This document shows, in pieces, positions 16,827 to 25,147 of a stretch of DNA of 25,563 nucleotides (positions are counted from its first letter, which is position 1; every line of letters starts with the position of its first letter). The notes beneath the pieces are model-generated. The model was not told the origin of the DNA. It saw only the letters and a list, made by a program, of their open reading frames with translations, and did not search any database. The position numbers and the translations under genes are program-made. Source of the stretch: DAOPXV01 sp035352535. GTDB taxonomy: Bacteria > Muiribacteriota > UBA9980. The DNA is taken from contig CAZJFS010000051.1 in assembly GCA_964545075.1 (NCBI GenBank), positions 1 through 25,563 on the forward strand, read 5' to 3'.

Positions 16827-17201
16827 ATGAAATTCCAAAAAAAACGCGGAGCTTTTACTTTAATAGAATTGATGATAGTTATAGCCATAATAGGCATACT
16901 GGCTTCGATGGGAACCGCCTATTATCAGCGCGCTAAAGAGCAGGCGCTTATCAAGGCCTGCAAAAAGAACATGTTCACTCTCGAGGGCGCGATAACTCAG
17001 TATTCACTGAACGCCGGCACTGAAAAATATCCTTCGACTATAGATAAAGCTTTTGTAGATCTTCTTTTAAAGGACGGGTACATAAAAGATCCGATAGAAT
17101 GCCCTTGGAAAGGCGTTTATAAAGTGGAATCGAAGCAGGAAGGCGGAGTACGGGATATTACCGTGCGCTGCTCCATACATAATACCCGCCATGACCCGTA
17201 A
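16827..17201 (+). CDS. Type II secretion/IV pilin-like pseudopilin (GspG-like)
   Basis: 124 residues. A short basic leader MKFQKKRGA is followed by the class III prepilin signal FTLIELMIVIAIIGILASM, with Glu at +5 of the mature protein. The residue before Phe is Ala rather than Gly, a variant tolerated by many prepilin peptidases. The mature domain is small, with DPIECPWKGVYKV resembling the GspG segment DPWGNPY, and two cysteines (in IECPW and VRCSI) that may pair. AAAGGA lies just before the ATG. No other secretion or pilus gene is in the window, so it stands alone between a protease and agmatinase. GspG is the best guess; the true assembly system is unknown. Confidence 0.85.
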   Translation: MKFQKKRGAFTLIELMIVIAIIGILASMGTAYYQRAKEQALIKACKKNMFTLEGAITQYSLNAGTEKYPSTIDKAFVDLLLKDGYIKDPIECPWKGVYKVESKQEGGVRDITVRCSIHNTRHDP

Positions 17202-17269
17202 GATCTTTTAGTGAATGCCGCGAAACAGAATATTCGTTAAAAATAATATATTGTGATAGGGTGATTAAA

Positions 17270-18199
17270 ATGCAGTTTGAAGGACTTCGGCCCGCATACG
17301 GCTATGCCGGACTCGAACCGGAATTTTGTGATTATAAGAAGTCGAAATACGTTTTTCTACCGGTGCCCTACGATTCGACGACGTCGTACAGGGTCGGCAC
17401 TCGCGAGGGTCCGGCTGCCATAATAGCGGCTTCCATGAATATGGAGTTATACGACATTGAGACCGGTTCGAATCCGTTTGAAGCGGGGATATGCACGCTT
17501 CCGGGGCTTGAACCCGACATGTCATCGCCCGAAAAAACGGTGAAAAAACTTCAGAAGGTCGTAGCGCGGCTTTTAAAGGACAAGAAAATTCCAATAATCG
17601 TAGGCGGCGAACATTCGATATCGTATGGCCCGATAGCCGCGTATGCCAATGTTTTTAACACCCCTGGCTCGAAGATGGCCGTGCTTCAGATCGACGCGCA
17701 TTCGGACCTGAGAAGCGAATTTGAAGGTACCATCTATAACCATGCCTCGGTAATGCGTCGCGTACGCGATGATCTTTTGCTTCACACCGTGCATGTCGGA
17801 ATACGTTCCTATTGCGACGAAGAAGCTGAATATATAAAAAAACGCAAGGTCGCGGTTTTTCACGGAAGTGAAGTGTCCGGGAAGCTCGTTGAAAAAATAC
17901 CGGCGATATTAAAGTCGCTCGAGGGATATGAAAATCTTTATATAACGATAGATATAGACGGGCTCGATCCTTCGATAGTGCCCGCTACCGGAACGCCCGA
18001 ACCGGGAGGAATTTTCTGGTATGAGACGCTTTCGTTTTTAAAGGAACTCGCGGCCCGGAAAAAAGTCGTCGGTTTCGATCTTGTCGAACTTATGCCGATT
18101 CCCGGTAATCATGCTTCCGATTTTCTCGCAGCGAAGCTAATTTATAAAATAATAGCCTATATGGAAAAGTATGGCAAAAAAAATACAAGGTCCCGCTAA
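17270..18199 (+). CDS. speB: Agmatinase (ureohydrolase family)
   Basis: Hydrolyses agmatine to putrescine and urea in the cytosol. 309 residues, the usual size. All six Mn ligands are visible: H115 in GGEHS; D142, H144 and D146 in DAHSDLR; D228 and D230 in DIDGLDP. The strands around TIYNHASVMRRV favour agmatinase over arginase or formiminoglutamase. I chose ATG 17270, 9 bases inside the GTG at 17261, because AGGG (17258-17261) is spaced properly for the ATG while GTG has no upstream site. The 3' end overlaps the next gene by 29 bases. Substrate specificity within ureohydrolases is a family inference; the neighbour with a spermidine-synthase-like domain strengthens it. Confidence 0.9.
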   Translation: MQFEGLRPAYGYAGLEPEFCDYKKSKYVFLPVPYDSTTSYRVGTREGPAAIIAASMNMELYDIETGSNPFEAGICTLPGLEPDMSSPEKTVKKLQKVVARLLKDKKIPIIVGGEHSISYGPIAAYANVFNTPGSKMAVLQIDAHSDLRSEFEGTIYNHASVMRRVRDDLLLHTVHVGIRSYCDEEAEYIKKRKVAVFHGSEVSGKLVEKIPAILKSLEGYENLYITIDIDGLDPSIVPATGTPEPGGIFWYETLSFLKELAARKKVVGFDLVELMPIPGNHASDFLAAKLIYKIIAYMEKYGKKNTRSR

Positions 18200-21173
18200 T
18201 TTTATGAAATTTTTATTCTGGGCGATATTTTTATCGTCCGGAGCATTCGGCCTGATCTACGAAATATTGTGGGTGCGTTTTTTTTCTCTCGCGATAGGTT
18301 CGACGATATACGCCGCGTCCGCTGTCACAGCCGCTTACATGGGCGGCCTCGCCATTGGAGCGTGGATGCCGGGCCGGTATTCCGATTCGGTCGCGTCGCC
18401 TCTTAAATGGTATGCGGCCTTTGAGGTTTTGATCGGATTATACGCCGTTGTTTTTCTGTATGCGTCACCGCACATAGACGCTTTTGCGTCCGGCCTGGAT
18501 GGAATAATCGCTAAATTCGCCGTGACCATGGCGGTTATAATGATCCCCACCGCGCTGATGGGCGCGACGCTTCCTTTTATTTCCGCGGCATACGTGCGGA
18601 TATTCGCCCCGCCCAACCGGGATTTCGCCGTAAGTTTTCTTTACGGCGTGAACTCCCTGGGCGGAGTCGCCGGCATAGTGGCTTCGAGTTTTTATCTGAT
18701 CTATACGTTCGGCGTAAGCAAGACAACTTTTATAACCGCGTCCGGAAATCTTCTGATAGCCATTCTGGCGCTCGTGATACACTTTAAAACAAAAAAAGAT
18801 TCCGCGCAAGGTCCCGTTCCGTACCGCGCGGAAAATTTATCGCCTGGCAGCATACATAACGCCAGATCAAAAGATCAGGGAATAACTCCGCTTCAAAAAT
18901 GGGCGTGTTTTTCGGCCTTTTTTTTCACGGGTTTTTGCGCCCTGGCCCTTGAAATAGTATGGACGCGGTTGCTGGTTTTAATAATCGGAACTTCGATATA
19001 TGCTTTTTCTATAATATTGATGGCCTATATATGCGGAATACCGGCGGGTTCCATACTAATTCCCGCCATACTGCGGCGGTCGCCCCGTATGGAAGCTTTT
19101 GGCGTGGTTTTGATGATGCTCGCTACGGCTTCGCTTTTGACGATTCCGCTGATATCCGTTTCGCCCTTCATATTTTTGAGGATATATTCCGCTTATCACG
19201 GCGATTTTTCGACGTTTTTATTCGTCGAATATCTGCTGTGCCTTATCGTTATGCTTTTACCCGCTACGCTTTCCGGCTACGCTTTCACATGCGCTCTCGG
19301 ATCCATAAGAACGTCGGCTAACACTATCGGCGGCGATGTCGGACGCCTTTATTTTTTTAATACCATCGGTTCCGTGCTCGGCTCCATTTTAGCGCCGTTC
19401 TTTTTCATTAAAATTTTCGGCCTTCAAAATTCGATTATCGTATTATCAAGCATATTCCTGATAACGGGCGCGGCGCTCACGGTACTCACGCGCGCCCGCC
19501 TGCCGCTTAAGGCCATACGTATCGGGGCGTGCGCCGTGATATTCATATTGGTCCTTTTAACCGGCGGCACCCTTGACATGGATGTAATAGCTTCCGGTAT
19601 GCATTATCATCCCGAAAAGATAGAGAAAATGAAAAGCGTCGCGGAGCTCAAGCGCTATATAAAATTGGAAAAGAAAATATTTCTGGCGGAGGGCGTGGAT
19701 TCAACCGTCGGCATCTATAACAAGAACGACGTGTCGTCTTTAAAGATCAACGGAAAGGTGGACGCATCGACGGGATGGTATGATATGAATACGCAGCTTT
19801 TGCTTGCTCATCTTCCTATGATTCTATGCAAGCACCCCGACCGCGTTTCCGTCATTGGTCTTGGCGCTGGAGTTACTGCCGGAGCGGTTATGAAATACGG
19901 CCCCAAGCAGGTTGACTGTATTGAAATCAATCCGAACGTGATAGAGGCCGCTCGTTATTTCAAGAAGATCAGCGGACTTGATTTCGCGGCCGCCAATCTT
20001 TCCATAATAGAGGACGATGCGTTAAGCTTCATGAAAAACTCGCGAAACAAGTATAATGTAATAATATCCGAGCCTTCGAATCCGTGGATGGCTGGAGTGG
20101 CGTCGCTTTTCACCGTAGATCACTTTCAAAACTGCCGCGCTCGGCTTGAAGACGGCGGAATTATATGCCAGTGGCTTCAGATATACTCCATGTCGTATGA
20201 CGATTTTGTAAGGATACTCGTGACGTTCCACAAGGTTTTTCCTAACGCCACGCTATGGTTTTCATCCTGGGGCGACGCTTTAATAATTGCCTCAAAAGAC
20301 GATTTCGATATTGATTTTAATGCCGTGCGCTCCCGCGTCGCAAGAGACGGAATAAGAGAGCAGCTTGGCGTCATAGAGGTGTTTTCGGCCGAAGCGCTTT
20401 TAGCGCATCAGATCCTTGATTCCGATACGCTTTCCGAACTTTCACGGAAATATGCCGGTACGGGCGTCAACTCTCACGAACGTCCTTACCTCGAATTTTC
20501 TGCTCCCGCAAACTATTACCGGCAGGATTTTGAAAAAATAACCGGCGCGCTTCTGGACCTTCAAAAACCTGAAAAAATGTTGCTTTATAATTATTTAAAG
20601 CAATTTCCGCCCGACGATGCGTCTTATGAGACCCTTGCCCGCGCCTATTTCAAGCTGAAGCAGATATCGCGCTCCCGCGAAAATTTTAAAAAAGCGACCG
20701 ACAAAAACCCGGCATTATGGTTCATCCATTTGAAGAAAGCCGAGAATCTGTTCGCGGAAGGGCTTTTGATCGAGGCGATAAATGAAGTTCAGATCGCGAT
20801 ATTTCTGGCGCCGGATAAAAAAGAATGTTACGCGGCGCTTTTGAAGGTGGCCATTAAGATGAAGGACTATTACGCTATTATACGCGTTTTCGACGCAGCT
20901 GAAAAATATTTTACGGGTCCCGACAGGTATGAATATCATCTTGCCATGGCTACGGGATATGACGGTTGCGGTGAAACGCAGAACGCGATAACGCATTATC
21001 GGAAAGTGATCGAACTGGTTGGAGATAATTTTATCGCCAATAAGAACCTGGGCCTCATACTTTTGAAATCGGACGACCCCAAGGCGTCGTTTTATCTCGA
21101 AAAAGCCTATAAACTTGATCAGAAGGATATCGAAGTGATAGACGCATTATCAAAGATCCACGGAGGTAAGTAA
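18171..21173 (+). CDS. Membrane protein with spermidine-synthase-like domain and C-terminal TPRs
   Basis: 1000 residues in three parts. The N-terminal membrane part (about 13-465) has about 12 helices in two related halves: EILWVRFFSLAIGSTIYA at 31 and EIVWTRLLVLIIGTSIYA at 261. A methyltransferase-fold domain of the spermidine-synthase type follows (about 490-760), with nucleotide loop GLGAGVTAGAV and acidic ribose site DCIEINP. Last is a TPR region (about 803-1000). SpeE enzymes carry DSxDP at the active site; here it reads SEPSNPW (633-639), so the key Asp pair appears as Glu and Asn. It may be a modified aminopropyltransferase or use another substrate. The alternative ATG 18204 would remove the overlap with speB. 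The ATG at 18171 has GGAAAAG just upstream. The context suggests polyamine chemistry. Confidence 0.8.
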   Translation: MAKKIQGPANFMKFLFWAIFLSSGAFGLIYEILWVRFFSLAIGSTIYAASAVTAAYMGGLAIGAWMPGRYSDSVASPLKWYAAFEVLIGLYAVVFLYASPHIDAFASGLDGIIAKFAVTMAVIMIPTALMGATLPFISAAYVRIFAPPNRDFAVSFLYGVNSLGGVAGIVASSFYLIYTFGVSKTTFITASGNLLIAILALVIHFKTKKDSAQGPVPYRAENLSPGSIHNARSKDQGITPLQKWACFSAFFFTGFCALALEIVWTRLLVLIIGTSIYAFSIILMAYICGIPAGSILIPAILRRSPRMEAFGVVLMMLATASLLTIPLISVSPFIFLRIYSAYHGDFSTFLFVEYLLCLIVMLLPATLSGYAFTCALGSIRTSANTIGGDVGRLYFFNTIGSVLGSILAPFFFIKIFGLQNSIIVLSSIFLITGAALTVLTRARLPLKAIRIGACAVIFILVLLTGGTLDMDVIASGMHYHPEKIEKMKSVAELKRYIKLEKKIFLAEGVDSTVGIYNKNDVSSLKINGKVDASTGWYDMNTQLLLAHLPMILCKHPDRVSVIGLGAGVTAGAVMKYGPKQVDCIEINPNVIEAARYFKKISGLDFAAANLSIIEDDALSFMKNSRNKYNVIISEPSNPWMAGVASLFTVDHFQNCRARLEDGGIICQWLQIYSMSYDDFVRILVTFHKVFPNATLWFSSWGDALIIASKDDFDIDFNAVRSRVARDGIREQLGVIEVFSAEALLAHQILDSDTLSELSRKYAGTGVNSHERPYLEFSAPANYYRQDFEKITGALLDLQKPEKMLLYNYLKQFPPDDASYETLARAYFKLKQISRSRENFKKATDKNPALWFIHLKKAENLFAEGLLIEAINEVQIAIFLAPDKKECYAALLKVAIKMKDYYAIIRVFDAAEKYFTGPDRYEYHLAMATGYDGCGETQNAITHYRKVIELVGDNFIANKNLGLILLKSDDPKASFYLEKAYKLDQKDIEVIDALSKIHGGK

Positions 21174-21174
21174 A

Positions 21175-22626
21175 ATGTCGATTAGAAAAGCCATCATATT
21201 TTCGTTATTATTATTATTTTCAAGCTTCACGCCGGTTGCCGCCGAATCCGCGGCCCCTCCGGCGGCCGGCAGTCAGCGGGATTATAACGTGGAAGCTATC
21301 GAACTCTATCAGCGCGGCGAGATAGAAAAATCGTTCGACCTTATGCACCGGGCGATTGAAAGCGATCCGCAAAATACCGAATATCGCTATAATCTCGCGC
21401 TGATGCTTTATAAAACGGGAAAACGATACGTCGACGCAAAAAAAGAATGCGAGGGCGTTTTAGAATTAAAACCTGATCACGTAAATGCGAAGGTGCTTTT
21501 GAAAGGCTGTCTTGATAAAATAGTGCAGGCTGAAGGCGTCAAGAACGATACGAGCCTGGCGACATCGAAATATCTGGAAACGGAGAAACAGGTGCATGCG
21601 AAAAATTCGGATATTCCGGATGAAATCAAAAATTTTTTGAAGATGCTCTATCTTCAGAAAAATTTCGAGGAAGCATACGTATATTTCACCGACGGCTGCA
21701 AGAAGTCTATTCCAAAATCAGAATATATTAATTACGCGACGGCCGCTCTGGATGAGGCTGTTACCGGTGTTTCGCGTGACGTCAACATTGACGCGATAAA
21801 AATGAGGGACAAAGAATTTTTCGGGGTCGTCCAGTTTGACGTTATCTATGAAAAGGAGCTGAAACAGCCGTTGAAATCAGCGATGGGCGATTATGACAAA
21901 GTGCTGGAAAAGAAGCGCAATTTTATGTTCTTCGTGAAGGAGAACGAAAAATGGTGCGTCATACCGCCGGATTTTATGGTTGATCGTTTCGGCTACTTCT
22001 GCTCGAAATTTCCGGAAGTTTTAAGCTACGTAGGCGTTGAAACCAAGTTGGACCGCGAATGGCGGGATTCCAACCTTCTGGAGCTTGAAAAGATGGGCGA
22101 ATTCCTTGAGAACAAAAAACCTGAAGAGGCCGTCAAATCAAGAATAATGTACAGCAGCCTGGCTTTCTTGAAATCAGCGAAGGATAAAAACTATTCTCAA
22201 ATGTACGATCTTATGGCTACCTGCCAGAAGGCCATCGTGGGCAACCGCATGGTGTTCATAAAGAACAGGATGCGCGAGGATCTGCGGACGGTAGTGCGTG
22301 ATATAAAACTTCATGACGTAGTTGTACAGAGCCGTATCGCGTGCGTCAAATACTCGGTGGAAATGTTTAACAACGTAGGCAGCGAGAACATTACGGCGAA
22401 TAAGCTTACCAGCTATCTTATGGTCGTCAAGGACGGCATAGACTGGAAATGTTCCGACATGTGGCGCGGCAAGTGGTTCTTCGAAAAATATCCGTCCATA
22501 TATAAGGAATTTAATCCGGGCGAAGATCAGTATCTTGAATTTAACGGCCGCGGCTGGGTGGACCGCTCGCTTGAATATAACGCCCTGAAGCGCGAGCAGC
22601 TAACTGAAATCGATAATAAATTGTGA
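21175..22626 (+). CDS. Secreted TPR protein with two possible NTF2-like repeats
   Basis: 483 residues. Signal peptide (about 1-23, cleavage near VAAES), a Pro/Ala-rich stretch, then about two TPR units (about 36-115: AIELYQRGEIEKSFDLMHRA, NLALMLYKTGKRYVDAKKE). The rest holds two segments of similar layout (about 145-285 and 318-455). Each begins with helices around a LKML..NF or LKSA..NY pattern, has strand-rich middles, and ends in a Trp-containing strand (EKWCVIPPDF, IDWKCSDMW). This suggests tandem NTF2-like domains, an inference by eye. The gene starts 1 base after the upstream stop and its GGAGG lies inside that gene, so translation is coupled. Function unknown; probably periplasmic or outer-surface scaffolding. 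Confidence 0.75.
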   Translation: MSIRKAIIFSLLLLFSSFTPVAAESAAPPAAGSQRDYNVEAIELYQRGEIEKSFDLMHRAIESDPQNTEYRYNLALMLYKTGKRYVDAKKECEGVLELKPDHVNAKVLLKGCLDKIVQAEGVKNDTSLATSKYLETEKQVHAKNSDIPDEIKNFLKMLYLQKNFEEAYVYFTDGCKKSIPKSEYINYATAALDEAVTGVSRDVNIDAIKMRDKEFFGVVQFDVIYEKELKQPLKSAMGDYDKVLEKKRNFMFFVKENEKWCVIPPDFMVDRFGYFCSKFPEVLSYVGVETKLDREWRDSNLLELEKMGEFLENKKPEEAVKSRIMYSSLAFLKSAKDKNYSQMYDLMATCQKAIVGNRMVFIKNRMREDLRTVVRDIKLHDVVVQSRIACVKYSVEMFNNVGSENITANKLTSYLMVVKDGIDWKCSDMWRGKWFFEKYPSIYKEFNPGEDQYLEFNGRGWVDRSLEYNALKREQLTEIDNKL

Positions 22627-22647
22627 TAAAGCGCAAAAAAATGACTT

Positions 22648-23511
22648 TTAATGCTTGACGAGTTCCTTCGAACGCTCGGTGCCTTTCATGACGGCTTTTA
22701 TCAGCGTCACCCTGAATTTCCCTTCTTCGAGCTCCATGATGCCGTCTATTGTGACGCCCGCCGGCGTCGTTACCATTTCCTTCAAAAGCGCCGGATGTTC
22801 GTGCGTTTCAAGGACCATTTTGGCGGCGCCTAGCGTGGCCTGAGCGGCCAGGAGCGTCGCGACCTCGCGTGGAAGCCCTACCTTTACGCCGCCTTCGGCG
22901 AGCGCTTCAATGGCTATGTAAATATAAGCCGGACCCGATCCCGAAAGTCCCGTGACCGCGTCGAGGTGCTTTTCGTCTATGACTATGGTGCGCGAAACAG
23001 GTTCGAATATTTTTTTAGCTATTTCGACCTGATCCGATGTGACGGCCGAGCCTTTTGAAATTGCGGTCATTCCGGCGTAAACCTGACAGCACAAATTTGG
23101 CATCGCCCTTATTACCGAGGCTTTTTTCTTTAAAAACGATTCGATATAACAGCAACTGACGCCCGCCGCAACCGATATCAGAAGTTTTTCCTTGGTTAAT
23201 ACGGGCGCTATTTCCTTTAAAACAACCGATATTATTTGTGGTTTTACGGCAAGGATTATCACGTCCGCTTTTTTTATGGCATCTATATTATTGTTGGTGC
23301 ATGTTATGCCGAATTTTTTTCTCATATACTCGGCGCGCTCGCGTGAAGCTACCGTGGCTATTATTTCATCATGGCTTTTTATTTTTTCGCCCAGAAGGCC
23401 GCTGATTATAGCTTCGCCTATTTTTCCGGCGCCGATGATGCCGATGATTTGTTTTTTATCTTTTTTAGAATTTTTTGAGATTGTGGTTTTAGGAGCGTTT
23501 TTTTTGATCAT
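22648..23511 (-). CDS. proC: Pyrroline-5-carboxylate reductase
   Basis: Last step of proline synthesis: reduces 1-pyrroline-5-carboxylate with NAD(P)H in the cytosol. 287 residues. The Rossmann motif GIIGAGKIGEAI begins at about residue 24. The family signature around LSGSGPAYIYIAIEALAEGGVKVGLP and the C-terminal TTPAGVTIDGIMELE are intact. The first 20 residues are Lys/Asn-rich and extend beyond the usual start; no better internal start is visible, and the ribosome site (AGCTGG) is poor. It converges with the plus-strand TPR gene, ending 21 bases away with no clear terminator. The upstream TPR gene stops 61 bases before it, so it is probably part of the same minus-strand transcript. Confidence 0.95.
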   Translation of the reverse strand: MIKKNAPKTTISKNSKKDKKQIIGIIGAGKIGEAIISGLLGEKIKSHDEIIATVASRERAEYMRKKFGITCTNNNIDAIKKADVIILAVKPQIISVVLKEIAPVLTKEKLLISVAAGVSCCYIESFLKKKASVIRAMPNLCCQVYAGMTAISKGSAVTSDQVEIAKKIFEPVSRTIVIDEKHLDAVTGLSGSGPAYIYIAIEALAEGGVKVGLPREVATLLAAQATLGAAKMVLETHEHPALLKEMVTTPAGVTIDGIMELEEGKFRVTLIKAVMKGTERSKELVKH

Positions 23512-23572
23512 TTTATACCAGCTTTCTACTATTATTTTTAATTTTTAACCGTTCTATTTTTATGTTTATATT

Positions 23573-25126
23573 TTATCCGAAGAGCATTTCCCAGAGCTTG
23601 CCCAGTACGTTAAATGAAGTCATGACGATAAGTCCTACGATCAGAATAGCTATCTGTACAACCATTACCAGAAAGTATAAACTGTTGTCGCTCTGCGTCA
23701 TCGAGTAGCCCAAAAGCACGAAGTATCCTACGAACCCTCCCATTATTATAATATTGGATATTCTGTTTATGGTTATCGAGGCATTGAGATTGCCACTTTG
23801 GATTTCGTGAAGGGCCGCGCGCGCCATTGGTGAAAAGAGCGTATCGGGATATCTTTCGATCAGGTGATTGAATATGTCCACGGCTTTTTGAAGATGTTCG
23901 GCCGCGTCGGCTTTTCCGGCGGAAAGAGAGAGATCGCGATGGCAGCTTCCTTCTATGAAAGCCGCTTCAGCCATGCCGATTTCCGAAAACTTGGCCGAGC
24001 GCATGTCTCCGACGATCTCAAGCGTTTGATCGTATTTTTTTTCTGAATAGAGTTGCTTGCATATTTCAATCGCCGAGCCGGATGCCTCGTTAGCCCAGGT
24101 TTCATTGTTTAACTGAAGGGTCTTCTTGAAAAAAGACATGGCCTCGGAAATTCTTTTCTGCATCTGAAAAATCTTTCCAGTCATGAACGTGGCCTGCGCC
24201 AGGGTTTCGCTTTTAGGGTAATGGTTGAGGTGCTCGTTAAAAAATTGAAGAGCCATCTGATGGTTCTCGGTTTTAAAATAATACATTCCCAGGTCGAAAT
24301 GAGCTTTCACGCCTTCCGGAAATTCGTTGAACAGGTTGTTTATATTTGAAAGAGCTTTTATTATTTCGCGCCCGTCATTTTTTTCCTCATGCATCGAGAC
24401 GATCTTAAAAAATTCGTTTCTGACGAACTTATAGTTTTTATATCTTTGTGCAAGATGTATTACGTTTTCAGAGAATTCCGGTATAGCTTTCTGAATATCG
24501 GCTTCGAGCGCCAGTTTTTCCGATATCTGATTCTGGTCCTGAAGAACGCCGCTTTTTTTTTTATATTCCATAAGGTTGACAAGCTCTTTAAGCCTTCTTA
24601 TTTTCTTTATCACTTCGCTATGTTCGATATCCAGAAGGCGCAGACGCGCCCTGGCGTCCCACCATGACTGAGGATAGTTTTCGGTGATCGCCGCCGCAGC
24701 GGTTTTGACGCTTTCGAATTCCTCATTCAGATAAAAGAATTCGAGCACCTCGATCATGCCGAAAGGCGCCCATTTCATTGATGAATGTGATTTAAGGAAA
24801 TCCAGATATTCGAAAATATAATTATCTTCCCAGTTATGCCGGTTTTTTTTTTCGAATATAGCTTCGGCTATTTCTTCGTAGGAACGGTATTGCATAAAAG
24901 GGCGATTGGCGTCGCTGAAAAAGTTATAAAGGTTCAACGTAAAAGCGGCATATTCGCCATAGTCGGAACTGGGAGTGTCGTGCCTTAAAGATCTAAGCTG
25001 CGCAAGCGCCTTTTCCGTTTCATTGTTAGCGAAAAAGACATTGACAAGCATTATCCTTAGACCGTAATCATTTGGATGAGAAACGGAGTTTTTTTCTAGA
25101 TATGCCAAGGCCTTTTCCGATAACAT
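23573..25126 (-). CDS. TPR-repeat protein with two C-terminal membrane helices
   Basis: 517 residues without a signal peptide. Several TPR-type helix pairs are spread along the chain; the clearest are near the start (PNDYGLRIMLVNVFFANNET) and at about 285-400 (AHFDLGMYYFKTENHQMALQ, ATFMTGKIFQMQKRISEAMS, NHLIERYPDTLFSPMARAAL). Two hydrophobic helices end the protein (458-475 and 483-503), so the TPR part is probably cytoplasmic and tail-anchored. No enzyme motif is visible. The start ATG 25126 has no good Shine-Dalgarno; it lies 21 bases after the stop of the upstream coiled-coil gene and may rely on coupling. It probably serves as a scaffold at the inner membrane. Family not recognised. Confidence 0.8.
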   Translation of the reverse strand: MLSEKALAYLEKNSVSHPNDYGLRIMLVNVFFANNETEKALAQLRSLRHDTPSSDYGEYAAFTLNLYNFFSDANRPFMQYRSYEEIAEAIFEKKNRHNWEDNYIFEYLDFLKSHSSMKWAPFGMIEVLEFFYLNEEFESVKTAAAAITENYPQSWWDARARLRLLDIEHSEVIKKIRRLKELVNLMEYKKKSGVLQDQNQISEKLALEADIQKAIPEFSENVIHLAQRYKNYKFVRNEFFKIVSMHEEKNDGREIIKALSNINNLFNEFPEGVKAHFDLGMYYFKTENHQMALQFFNEHLNHYPKSETLAQATFMTGKIFQMQKRISEAMSFFKKTLQLNNETWANEASGSAIEICKQLYSEKKYDQTLEIVGDMRSAKFSEIGMAEAAFIEGSCHRDLSLSAGKADAAEHLQKAVDIFNHLIERYPDTLFSPMARAALHEIQSGNLNASITINRISNIIIMGGFVGYFVLLGYSMTQSDNSLYFLVMVVQIAILIVGLIVMTSFNVLGKLWEMLFG

Positions 25127-25147
25127 AATTAAATTGCGTTAAAGTGG

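Noticed and set aside
22627..22647. Bidirectional terminator between the convergent TPR gene and proC
   Set aside because: The 21-base gap and flanks show no inverted repeat with a T-run.
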